Assembly (NCBI GenBank): GCA_949358305.1
Contig: OX442317.1
Location: 2,604,001-2,668,000, forward strand
Length of the DNA: 64,000 nucleotides
Source: Strigamia acuminata
Lineage: Eukaryota > Arthropoda > Chilopoda > Geophilomorpha > Linotaeniidae
Reading direction: 5' to 3'
The notes under the pieces are model-generated. The model did not search any database, was not told where the DNA came from, and worked only from the letters and a program-made list of their open reading frames with translations. The position numbers were made by a program, and so were the translations under genes. This document shows, piece after piece, positions 12,271-24,299 of the stretch (position 1 is the first letter of the stretch; the number at the start of each line of letters is the position of its first letter).

Positions 12271-12391
12271 CGAAGTGAAACAATTGCAAAACAGACAAAT
12301 AAATAAATAAATGGACGAATGAACCGAATAAATGAATAAACTGAACAGCAAATAAAGTTTTGTTCCTTTAGGCGCACCCCCTCCCCCCCCC
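11595..12391. other. Intergenic with (TTTA)n, no gene recognised
   Basis: It contains a G-rich run near 11690, a (TTTA)n array at 11845-11946, unassigned sequence near 12000-12100 and a (CA)n tract near 12238-12263. The 3' end of the minus-strand gene at 12392-12953 abuts it. No open frame resembles a known protein. Confidence 0.55.
11845..11946 (+). repeat. (TTTA)n microsatellite
   Basis: About 25 tetranucleotide units with rare TCTA variants. The downstream pyrimidine tract suggests it could be intronic on the plus strand, but no flanking exon is convincing. Confidence 0.9.
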
Positions 12392-12953
12392 CTAATACTC
12401 CATCGAACCATCACTGTCGTTGATAGTCTTTCCGGCATCCTTTCCCCTCCCGTCGCAATCTTCTTCTCCATCGCCTTCGCTTTCCTCCTCCTCTTCGATC
12501 TTCTCCAGGCGCTCTCGCCACCTCGCTTCCATACCCAACACAACTCTCTCCATTCTTGCCATCATCTCCTCGAATCCTTTTGCCACCGTCTTCTCGATCC
12601 TCCCCATCCTTTTCATCACCGCCTTCTCAATCTTGTCCGCAACTATTCTCTCCACCTTCCTGGCACCTGGTGTCCTTGGTGTCAAGAGCGACCTCTGAAA
12701 AACGAGGAAAGAGAATTAACGAATACACAAATAAATAGGTGGGCGAAAATTTTGATAGAATACTGACCCTTCTTCTTTTTGCGGGAGTGCCCGCTTTCTT
12801 CGAATCCACCGAGCGACGTTTATTAGACGCCCCGGAACAAATGATCGTCGACGGCGGCGGGGAACAACTGATCGTCGACGGCGGCGACGTATAGTCGACG
12901 CACTGCAAAATGGAGACAGGAGACGACATGGTGGATTCCATTTTTTCTTCCAT
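12392..12953 (-). CDS. Two-exon small coiled-coil protein (family member 1)
   Basis: Exon 1 (12768-12953) and exon 2 (12392-12694) join in phase 0 across a 73-bp intron and encode about 162 residues. The N-terminal 62 residues are Ser/Pro/Thr-rich and end in a basic patch (KRRR). Exon 2 is a heptad-like coiled coil with repeated KxxEKxV and RMxRxE patterns, then an acidic tail ending SDGSMEY. Exon number, intron phase and position, length and the C-terminal SMEY/SMEL ending match the gene at 33225-33816; the gene at 27686-28368 has the same plan. No known domain is recognised. Nuclear localisation is possible from the basic patch but is inference. Confidence 0.68.
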
Positions 12954-14431
<1,478 letters not shown>

Positions 14432-14609
14432 ATGGCAGACAGTGATGATGAACGATCGCGTCGAATCCGAGGACGGGGTAGGGCGGCGTGGAGGGGTGTC
14501 CCCTCGATTAACGAGATGTGGGCGTCGCCCCTACCCCGCCCTCAGCAGTTCGCACTTAGACGCGACGCCCAACCGAGGTGAGTAAATTGCAAATTGACAC
14601 GATTGGTCG

Positions 14610-14644
<35 letters not shown>

Positions 14645-15061
14645 TATTTATTTATTCTTTGTTGCAGCCTTCCGCCGCCACCACGGCCGCCGATAATGCG
14701 ACATCGAATTGCGGCACTTCGTGCGTCGGCGGAGGCGGAAGGACGCGCGCGTGCAACTGCGCGCGCGACCGGGTCGGTTGAGTTTGCCGCCCAAGTGCGG
14801 GACCCGGCGTTGTCCTTGGTCATGGTGGCCACGGCGGCTGCCGCAGCGGCCATGACTCTGTCGCAGTCGACCAGAGCGACACGGGAGTCGGTGGCGGCGG
14901 TGGCAGGGGTCGTCGCGTCGGCCAACGTCACTGACCCCAACGTCGTGGCCGCCATTGAAGAGGCTGTCGATGCCGCCGTAGCCTCATCCGAAGCAGCCGA
15001 GGAGGTGCGACGGGCAACTTTGTTCGCGGCCGAGATGGCAACTCGTCACTTTAATTTTTAA
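14432..15061 (+). CDS. Alanine-rich two-exon hypothetical protein
   Basis: Exons 14432-14577 and 14668-15061 join in phase 2 into about 179 residues. The start ATG is the first codon after a splice acceptor. The first exon is Arg/Asp-rich; the second begins with a proline run and then consists of helix-forming, Ala/Val-rich segments with regularly spaced charged residues, ending TRHFNF. No family is recognised. The intron carries a (TTGA)n run followed by TTTA units before its CAG. Composition suggests an extended helical or amphipathic protein; no transmembrane or signal segment is clear. Confidence 0.6.
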
Positions 15062-16064
15062 TTTTTTTTTTTCCTTTTTTTTTTTGTAAACAACTCGTTT
15101 TTATATATATATATATATATTTCTTTATTTTTTTGTGAATAAATCATTTTTAATTTTTCAAATCGTTTTCAATTTTAATTTTAATTTTCATAATCATATT
15201 TAATCATTAAAACTCGTTTGTAATTAACATGCACATGTTAAATTATCTATCGATTATTTTTTTAAATCAATATTGTTAAAATTCAGCATTAAATAAACAA
15301 ACATAACATAACATCTTTTATACCAGACTAATCGAGATTCAAACAAACAAACACGCAAATATTAAATGCTACCACACCAAAACTAAAATAAAACTGCAAG
15401 TTGTAAACTCAGAAAAATATAAATTATTATTTTTTATCAGAAGTATTAAATATAAGCAAAAAAAAAAATTAGTTTCGATCCGGAAAACTGTTTGAAATCT
15501 AATAAAATTAAAAAAAAAAAAAACAAAAAAAAAACAAACAAGCACAAAAAGAAATAAAATCGGTGTGTTTTAAACGCAGAACCATGCTTGATTGTTAAAA
15601 AGAACAACACCGTAATCAAAAACAACACCAAGAACACCGAAATTATTGTCAGATTAGTAATTCGCTGTGAATGACCGTTGATTGTTTTGGAACGCTGTCC
15701 GCAATTTTTAGCGTTTCTCCGCGCGGACGTGAAGAGGGCGCCACTCGTGTGACCGAAACAACGACGACACCAAACACACTGACGTCGAGAATTCGAGTAG
15801 CTTCGCTGTTTTGTCAGAGTCCACTCGAACCAGACTCGACGTGGACGAGGCTGCCACATTCCACGTGTGCGAGAGAAGACATCGTTGTGATTGGGGGTGC
15901 CGAAAAATGATGCGCTCGAACAACGAACAACACGATTGCGTCGCTATCAAACACCGACGTGCCCATTTGTCTGTAAAAAAAAGAACGAGTTTTAAAGGAG
16001 TGAAATAAATTAAAATTAAATTTGAAACATGTATTCGTACATTTGAGGAGCAGATTAGGCGAAT
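15062..16064. other. AT-rich intergenic region
   Basis: Very AT-rich with homopolymer runs and a (TA)n stretch near 15104. No gene is supported apart from a short thymidine-kinase-like fragment at 15847-15907. The 3' end of the minus-strand zinc-finger gene follows. Confidence 0.6.
15847..15907 (+). pseudogene. Frameshifted fragment resembling thymidine kinase
   Basis: One frame reads EAATF at 15847-15861 and the next frame reads REDIVVIGGAEK at 15872-15907. The thymidine kinase at 36392-36949 has GEAAF followed by EEDVVVIGGAEK, so the two blocks occur in the right order with about five bases missing and a frame change between them. No other part of the kinase is recognisable nearby. It looks like a relic of a second copy about 20 kb from the intact gene, in opposite orientation. 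A chance match is possible because the segment is short. Confidence 0.5.
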
Positions 16065-17040
16065 TCACTTTTTCTTTCCGGCGCTCGACTTTCCCTTTCC
16101 TTTCCTCTTTCTCTTGCTCCTTGCCCGTTTCTCTTTCTCCTTCCTCGCCAGTTTCTTTTCTTCGTCTTCGTCCTCATCACTTTCCGCATCGTCCTCAAAT
16201 TCAGAGTTTCTGTAATCTTCGTCGTCGTCTTCTTTTTCCTCTTCACACCTTTCGCCTGTTTCACGCTCTTCTTCCCGGCGTCTCTTTTCTTCACACCCGT
16301 CGTTCTCGGGCTCGTCGACGACAACAAACCTCTCCTTCATCAGCACCTCATCACCGAACGAGAAATCTTTATTCTGCAAATAAAACGGGAAAATCAATAT
16401 CTGAAAAGTGTCGACGTAGACGCGCGCGGTAGATTCACTCACCAACATGTCGTTCCATTGGTTTAACATCCCCAGCATCCGGAGTAAGTGGGTCTTGATG
16501 TCGGGATCGTCCCAATACTAAAAAAAAATAAAAAATAAAAAAAATATATACATAAATAAATAAATAAAAATAAAAATAAAAATAAAAATATATATACTTG
16601 TTCCGCCTGAACCTGAGCCCGTATCGTAAAGAGCAGGATAGTAAGCGAATGGATGGAGAACCGCATGCTCCCGTCGCGAAAGATTTTCATTTCGTGGCTA
16701 GCGTCCCAATAGTTGGGATCGTTGTTGGGTTCGCTGCCCCCTTCCGCAACGGGAACCACCCTCGATCGCAACACCCGTTCCTCTTCCTGCGCATCGCCTC
16801 GTTGAAAAGATGATGAACGTGACGCCGAATCACCGTCGTTGTCGTCGTCGTCGTCGTCGTCGTTGTCTCCGACGCGCTCTCCCTCTCCCTCTCCCATCCC
16901 CGGTGCCCATGCAGTGCGATATCTGTGTTTGACCAACCAGTGGTCCTCTAGTCGGTCAACCACAGGCCTCGCAATGCAGAATGGGCACCGTTTCAGGGCC
17001 TTGTGCATTTTTTTCAACTTCTAGGAAACAGAGGAAAAAA

Positions 17041-17071
<31 letters not shown>

Positions 17072-18182
17072 AACGAATCGACTAATTGATTAAATACCCA
17101 CCGGCAACAGGAGATCGGGTCTACGCGAATAGTCCCGCAGATGCTTCCTAACTCTCTTGGAGATTTCATCCTCGCGCTTAACTGCGTCTAGGTGGTGATG
17201 TTGGCGCCAATGGCGGTACGCGTCCTCGCTAAAACGCCCGTATTTCGACACCCCTAAGGTACGCGGGAGAGGAAAGGAAAAAAAAAAAAATAAAAAAAAA
17301 AATAAAAATTAGACAAAAAATAAACAAACAAATAAACAAATGTATGTTTCTCATTACCCGGTTGTTTGGCGCACAGAGCACAATAGAACGACTTCCCGCC
17401 CTCTGTCCGGAGTTTTTCTCCCTTCTTTCCTTTCCCTCCACCCTGGCGTCGTTGCCGTGTTGGCACCGCCCCCGTCTCCACCTCCCCCACCTTCCGGAGC
17501 ACCCATTCCTGAAATTCTCCGAACCGTCGATCCAACTCCATCGAAAAGTTGGACGGAAGGTTGGACGGAAGCCCACTCGGTCCTGCCCTGCCAGACGGCA
17601 CCACCGAGCCCTGGGATGCAGATGCCTTTCGTATCTGAAAGAAATGGAAGGAACGATTGAACAAACGATCAAAGACAAATAGACCAGACAGGTTACCTTT
17701 TCCGTCGACCGCCGCGTGACTCGAGTCTCCGACCTTTTCGACGCGGGTTCCCATGACGGTGATGCGGGCCGCTTCGACGCGGATCTTCGCGGCTTGGCGA
17801 TGACACGCGCCAGTTGCTGTTCTTGCGGCGGCGGGGGGGCGATGGGCGCAGATGGTGGCACGGTGAAACACGGCGTCGACATAACCGGGCACGGCGCCGA
17901 CACGACAGGACGTGGCATTGGTGTGAGGATCGGCAATTGCAGCCGTTCCAACCTCACGACGGGGCACATTAAAGGCATTTTGCCTAATGTCGCCGTTGGT
18001 TGAAGTGGTGGCGACCGCGGCGGTGACAGGTCTGGTGACGACGGGACCGTCACAACGCTTGGCATCGTCCAAGTGCAACCTGATGTGCTGGGCAACGACT
18101 GGAGAAAAAAAAAAAAAAAATAAATGAATAAACGAACAAACAGACGGGCAAATAAATATACGATATTGCACGTCGAATCCAA
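16065..18182 (-). CDS. Twin C2H2 zinc-finger protein, eight exons
   Basis: Minus-strand exons 18162-18182, 17697-18098, 17358-17634, 17102-17253, 16598-17020, 16443-16517 and 16065-16373 give about 552 residues; the first of these encodes only MDSTCNI. (Seven coding exons are placed; an extra 5' leader exon is possible.) Domain order: Pro/Ser/Thr-rich N-terminal third; basic Gly/Lys stretch; finger 1 split across an intron (CALC, then H-x3/4-H after about 19 residues); finger 2 (CPFC-x11-H-x4-H); poly-Asp stretch; a helix-like segment; a long Glu/Lys-rich C-terminal tail. Both fingers and the exon boundaries match the shorter gene at 43694-44275, and finger 2 matches the gene at 4469. A nucleic-acid-binding nuclear role is likely but unproven. 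Introns are T-rich with TTTA units on the sense strand. Confidence 0.72.
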
Positions 18183-18291
18183 GTTTGTGCGCGGGTCGGA
18201 TTCATACGATCAATCCGCTCAATGCGCGCGCGGCAAATTAAATTTGCAGGTTAAATTATAGTGCGCGCGCGGGAATTATTAATTTACGTCA

Positions 18292-18342
18292 AATCAACGT
18301 GATCGCTTTTCAATTTCAAATTGGAACGCGATCACGTTGATT
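18292..18342. promoter_or_regulatory. Perfect 15-bp inverted repeat upstream of the twin-finger gene
   Basis: AATCAACGTGATCGC at 18292-18306 is repeated as its exact reverse complement at 18328-18342 with a 21-base spacer. It lies about 110-160 bp upstream of the start codon at 18182 (minus strand) and just beyond the 3' end of the neighbouring minus-strand gene. It could be a dimer binding site, a transcript-end hairpin or a mobile-element remnant. Confidence 0.45.
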
Positions 18343-18364
18343 GTCAAAATAAAATGGTCAGTTA

Positions 18365-19197
18365 CTACGTTACCTCGAATACTTCCTTTTCCACCTTCTC
18401 AACGGTCTTCCGTTTCTTTTTCGCACCCCCTTTCCTCACACACGTCCTCTTCTTCGGTGCCGTCGCCGTCTCCTTCTCCTTTTCCTTCTCCTCCACTGCC
18501 TCTTCCACCGCCGTTTCCTTCCACGTCTCCTTCTCCTTTTCCAACTCCACCTCCATCTCCGGCCACACTATTCCCATCTCCTCCACTGTCTCTTCCACCA
18601 CCGTCTCCTTCTCCTTCTCCGTCTCCGACACAGTCTCTTCCACCGCCTTCTCCTTCTCCGTCTCCGACACAGTCTCTTCCACCGCCTTCTCCTTCTCCGT
18701 CTCCGACACAGTCTCTTCCACCGCCATCTCTTTCTCCACCTCCTTCTCCGGCACAGTCTCTTCCACCGCCTTCTCCTTCTCCGTCTCCGACACAGTCTCT
18801 ACCACCGCCTTCTCCTTCTCCGTCTCCGACACAGTCTCTTCCACCACCGTCTCCTTCTCCACCTCCTTCCCTGACACAGTCTCTTCCACCGCCTTCTCCT
18901 TCTCCGTCTCCGACACAGTCTCTTCCACCGCCATCTCCTTTTCCGTCTCCGACACAGTCTCTTCCGCCGCCCTCGCCTTCCCCACCTCCTCCACGATCTC
19001 ATCCACAACCCCCCCCACAATCTCATCCGCCGTCCCATCCGTTTCTCTAAAAAAAAAAAATAAATAAATAAATTGTGAGACGTTGCGTGCAAGACCCGAA
19101 GAGCGCGTGGAACTCACGTTTGTGGCAGGCTCGATGACCACACGGAATGCCCCGTGCTTTGTGATAGGTCCAAGGCACCGTCGTCGTTGGGTCCGTC
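18365..19197 (-). CDS. Glu/Thr/Val-rich repeat protein, 5' incomplete
   Basis: Two minus-strand exons, 19118-19197 and 18365-19046, join with a split codon. The long exon is dominated by about a dozen copies of a 13-15 residue unit close to AVEETVSETEKEK, with variants, followed by a basic tail (KKKRK). The repeats predict a highly acidic, extended or helical protein. The stop at 18365-18367 is used here, but a GTAACG donor overlaps the last codons, so another 3' exon is possible. An acceptor at 19198 implies an upstream exon that could not be placed. No known family. Confidence 0.5.
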
Positions 19198-19537
19198 CTG
19201 GTAAGAAACGAGTAAATATAATTACAAATGTGTGCATAATTAAAAAATAAATAAATAAATAAATAAATAAATAAAAATGAAAAAAGGGGGCCAAAAAGAC
19301 GCCCACAATTAAAATGACTAACTTGTACTAAAAAAAAGAAAAGGAAAAAATTAACCAATAAATGAATTAAATTTAAATAGACCCTGACATTAAATGTGTC
19401 GGTAAAGAGCACGCATTTGATGTGCGCGCCTAACTCGAGATGACGCGCGTTGGTTGGTCGTTTTCACATTTCGTCTGCGCCGATCGTGTCGGAAACATGA
19501 GAGTCAAGAACACTCTTGTAAACTCGACTTTGATTCT

Positions 19538-21574
19538 TTAGCCTACCGTTGCAGTTGCGGGTTCATGGTCCGGTGCCCCGGAAGACGCGATGCATTGTGC
19601 GACTCGAAACAAGACGTTCGACATGACTTCGGACGCGGCCTGACAGGAAACAAGCAAATGTGAATATTCAAACGGATTGAAAAGAAAAAGAAACAAAACA
19701 GAAAAAAAAATGCATATACTGTATACAGTATATCTGTGATTACTCTGCGGGTCTTTGATAGCGCGCGGACTTGTTTTAAGGCGTGGGGATGAATGCGGAT
19801 TTTGTGAATAACGTGTGGGTCCCGTATAGCGCATGGGGCCGATTGTTACGTTTCCGAAACATGATCGTCGTTACGCGCGGGACCAATAGTCAAGTCTCCG
19901 AAGATATTGTTAAAAAATTGACGAAATGTTGTTGAAAATTGACGAATTTTGATGGAAATTGACTAAATTTTGACCAAATTTGACAAAAAAATTGGTTAAT
20001 TTTGTTAAATATTGACGAATTTCGTAATCTTATAATTTTTCATGTTTGTTTGAATTGAAGCGCAGGTCTTTAATAACGCACGGGACCATTTATTTTTAAA
20101 TAGCGCACGGGTGCGCTATTTACAGATAAACGGTATCCTCGATTTGTACACGTGTCTTCGGTGGGACAATTTTAGTTCACGAATAACGCGCGCGGGCCTC
20201 TGATCGTACACATGAGAAAATTTGTCCCCAGATAGCGTGTGGATGCACTATTTGGAGATATACGGTGTATAATTTCTATTTTTCTAATTCTAATTCACTC
20301 ACCGTCCCTGCATCTCCAACGATGGCCTCCATTATTGCCCGCCTCTCTATCAGCCTATCCACCCGCCTCTCCACCACCCTCTCCACCACCCTCTCCACCA
20401 GCCTTTCGTGGTACAACACCACCCTGGACTCGGAGGGTTGAGACTCGCTGAATTCCGTGTCTTGGGATTCCTCCAGCATCGGCTCTGTTGGTTGCGATTG
20501 CGAGTCGTCCAGAATCGACTCCACTGGACGTCGTCGAGATGTGTCCATTGTGGCCTGATTAAAAACGAGCAAATATAATAAATAAAAAAATAAAAATAAA
20601 AACAAAAAATAAAAATAAAAATAAAAAAATGAATAAAAATAGAAAAAGAAAAAGAAAAATCAATTAAAAGAAAAAAAAAAATGGGGGGGGGGATGGGGGG
20701 GGGGGAGGGAAGGGAGTGGACACGTAAAACAAATTGAGACGCGGGGCGTCGAACGACAAAAAATTGGACGCGCGTGTTCGCGTATTTTCGCGCGCACAAA
20801 CATGGGAGAATGGGTCACAATTGCGTCGATCGCGCCAGAACCAGCAACGAAAGCTTATCCTCGCAAAATTAATTTTGATTATGGGCCAATTCTTTCACTC
20901 ACCGCCGTCGACGCTTCCACAGTGACCAACCTCTCGTCCACGTGCGGTTCCGTGTCCTGGAACGATACGAATGTGTATGAATAAATCAGCGTTTAAAAAA
21001 TAAATAAATAAAATAAAATAAAACAAAGAAAGTTTAGAAAAATGGAAAATAGCGGGTCCGTACCCCGGACCGTGCCCATTTCCACGCGGATATTAGAATT
21101 TATTCCTATCCCGACGTGGCCCCTCTCCACGGATCTCAGATTTAATTGTCGGAAGAAAAATTTGATCACTACTTTGCAATTGGCATTCGATGCTGTTAAA
21201 TGGTTGGAGAATCGGGACCGTTTGTCATTGCTTAAAATTGGCACAGATAAGAGATCGCGCATAAATGGGACAAAAAAATTAAATTTAAAAAAATGAAATT
21301 TTTACACGTGATATGAATCAATTTTTAATGTCCGCGCGGAAATAAATAAATTATTTTCTATTTTTATTTCGCGAATTAGGCAGAAATATTTATTTATTTA
21401 TGTGTTTGTTTATCTATTTTTCATCAATAATAATAATAATAATAATATTGTTAATCGTGAGACAATTTTTCCACTCACCGTCATCGTGGTTGCAACTTCG
21501 GTTGACCCCTCCTCGGTTTCTAATTTTTCATTTTCCATCTTCCCACCTTCCGTCTCTTTGTTTGCGTCGGATGT
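19538..21574 (-). CDS. Multi-exon acidic/coiled-coil hypothetical protein, 5' incomplete
   Basis: Four minus-strand exons, 21479-21574, 20903-20956, 20303-20554 and 19538-19639, all start and end in phase 0 (32, 18, 84 and 33 codons plus stop). The first two are Glu/Thr-rich. The third contains SQPTEP- and SQPSES-like Ser/Gln/Glu segments followed by a helix with repeated LVERVVER patterns. The last adds a short Ala/Ser-rich tail. Four consecutive phase-0 junctions support one gene, although the last intron is 663 bp and AT-rich. A methionine inside the third exon directly after the acceptor could be an alternative start. Product unknown. Confidence 0.5.
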
Positions 21575-22453
21575 CTGTAAGGGAGAGAAAATAAAAAATA
21601 AAAATAAAAATAAAAACATTTTTCGTTTGTGTCGGCATATTCCGCTCTAAACGCGCGATTTGAAAACGACCACAAATCCGTGCTCGACGACGGTGCGTGG
21701 CAACGAGTGGACCAATACGGTATACACGTGTGCATATGAATCGATGAATCGTGTATAAATCAATAAATAAAAAATGTATACATTCGTCTAATTTTAATAA
21801 ACCTCGTTCGCCGTCGATCGGGTAAAAATCATCCACGTTACACCGCAAACGCTCACTCACGTACACTCCCGCGACCAAACACAAAAATCCATGCGCGTTG
21901 TTCGACGACCACATGTGTGCACACGTACGACCACGGACGCGATTCATTGACAAAAATATCGCAAAAATTCGTAAAAGCCGCCCAAATTTACCTGCGGAGA
22001 CGCGACCGAGCATAAACTTCCCGCTTCCATTTCCAGTTCATGTATGCTCGCTACCAGTTTGTTGACGCGACACCTGTTGGCGATTCCGCGAATGATTTTG
22101 ATTCAAAGTCTCCGATTTACACCCGTTTTTAAGAGCTACGATGTTTTGGTTTTGGAGTCGGCTATGTGATCGTTTTTTAATTAAAAACGAAACAATTTTG
22201 GGTCAGACGATAATATTTTGGGCTCCGTTATAATTTCGAGCGCGCGATCGTGAGCGGGGTGCTGTGATGCCCACTTCACTCCAGTCGCGTTTAAACAAAC
22301 CAACAAGTTCGGGTTTCTGTCCCCTTTACTCATTTGTTTATTTTGGAGTTTTTATCGTGGGTCAAAAACGTTGACCAGAGGCGACGTCACATGTACAAAA
22401 GGGCAATAAAAGTACAAGTTTACTCGAATGGAGAAAACATTGCGTATATATAA

Positions 22454-22491
<38 letters not shown>

Positions 22492-24299
22492 TTATTTATT
22501 TACTGTCTACGCGCGGCCACATAAATAAATTCAATGGGAACCCCGTGGAATCGTGTGTTGCATTCACGCCCAATAGATGGCGTTGTTTATTTATTTATTT
22601 ATTTATTTATTTATTTTAACTAATGCAGGTGTAACATCCGGTTGGTCCGGCGTGCGACGAGAGACTGGGCGGTGTTTAAGTTTGACTGTTTATTATCGAC
22701 GAATAGAGTAAACAATAAGTAAATTCTTCGAAGACGGAGAACATCGGGAGAAGTGGGTAACACTAAAACTCGATTGAAACGGGCAAAAGACGGTAGAGAG
22801 GCGCTAATAAATCCGTTCGAGTGACATCGGGTCGTGAAAACGACCTAACTAGCTTCGATTAACTGGCAGGAACTAATAAACGTTTATTCGAGTCGACAGT
22901 CTAAACGGGCATAAACTGTCTAAAAGTGATGGTGACGGGAGCAGTTCGGGACGGGAATTGGTAAAACCCGAAAACAGAGAAGACTCGCAACAAAAGCAAT
23001 GGCCGCCGTTGGAAACGACGAGAAATAAGCGTCAGCGGATGAAGACAAACTAGGTCGGAGCCCGGGAGGAAAAAAAAGCCGCGAAAACAAGCACAACAGG
23101 TGAGTAAAATTCGGATGCCTGAGTTCAAATAAATCCCGGGGAAATAAACTGAAGAGTGTACGTTTTTTCTAGGACAATAATGCGGGTCCATCGGGGAGAG
23201 AATAGGACGCACCGCGGTCCTCTCACAACTATATTGGAAATAGAAAGGGACAACGAGGACGCATTTGTCGACAACGAAGCGACAGAGAGTGGAAAATAGG
23301 AAAGGAAGGGCAATTAGATGAGTTCTTTTTACATCACATACTTCTGACAGCGTATTAAAAAACAGATTGTTCTCATTTTTGCAGGAAACACGATGCGCAG
23401 ACGGTTTGCTACGTGTCATTCTCGGTTGCTCGCGACAGGTGCCACACGGAGTCCTCGCGTCGTTCTTGCGTGTTGACACACATACATACTCGCGCGCGCA
23501 TACACACAAGGCCATTCGAATCGATGTTACAGAATCTGGAAGAAATTTAACGAATTTGCGTGCATTGTTTTTCGCACAACGTTGCTGAAGGACCGTTCAT
23601 CCATCGAAATTACGGGTGCATGTAGAAAAAAACTGATTTATGACTTTATTTCTATTTTTCATACAGGTTAACGATGTTAAACCGAGTGAAATAATGCGGA
23701 TCGAATCTTTTTAATACGAGTTGATTTATTTGGTTTGAACGAATTGAATTAATTTATCTTGAATTTCAGGTGGAAGAAAAACAAGTGACCGACTAGATAT
23801 AAAATCGAGTGTTTCGCGACACCTGGAACGAAACGAGTTGTTGGATGGGTGAAATATAATCAGAAAATGTATAAATATTTGAATTTTAACCAGACGTTTT
23901 ATGATTGCAGGATTTTGTTAAACTGATTGATTAATTGCAACCTAGACGTGGCGTGTTGCCTCCTAGTGGACGATGGTATCAGCTCCTGGTGCGTCAACAA
24001 GAAGGACGTGCAGTCTGTGTCTCCTCTACGACGACACCGAGTCTGGTCGCTCGAAATGCTCCGTTGCGATGCCGGGCAATGGGCCGCTCAGCACGTACAC
24101 GCTCGTCGACGGCGCGCGTCCCATCGCTGCGGACCCGGGGTGCTGCAAGGAGAAGACAGGCAGACGGATAGATGGAATTAATAATTAAATTGAAAATTTG
24201 ATTCAACTTTTGGGGTGACTAAAACTCAAAGACAAAGTTTGTAATTTACTCGCATCGAAAGATAAATTAGTTGTCGTTGTTGTTGTTGTTGTTGTTTTT
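21575..24299. other. Long stretch without a supported gene
   Basis: It contains CG-rich patches near 21650-22080, a (TA)n tract near 22449-22486, a (TTTA)n run near 22580-22617 and unassigned mixed sequence. A minus-strand frame is open over 22901-23515 but its composition and lack of splice context do not support coding. A Cys-containing frame at 23973-24188 is listed separately. Confidence 0.5.
23973..24188 (+). CDS. Possible Cys-rich exon, weak
   Basis: A plus-strand frame of 71 residues includes TCSLCLLYDD, SKCSV and DPGCC, giving five cysteines in a compact stretch reminiscent of the CxxC elements in other genes of this window. It may be the last exon of a spliced gene, since a GCAG acceptor occurs near 23911, but phase and upstream exons could not be established. 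It overlaps other open frames, so this is only a candidate. Confidence 0.18.
   Translation: MVSAPGASTRRTCSLCLLYDDTESGRSKCSVAMPGNGPLSTYTLVDGARPIAADPGCCKEKTGRRIDGINN

Noticed and set aside
22901-23515. Minus-strand open frame of 204 codons
   Set aside because: Composition is Phe/Leu/Ser/Arg-rich without domains, splice context or a paralogue; likely chance in low-stop DNA.
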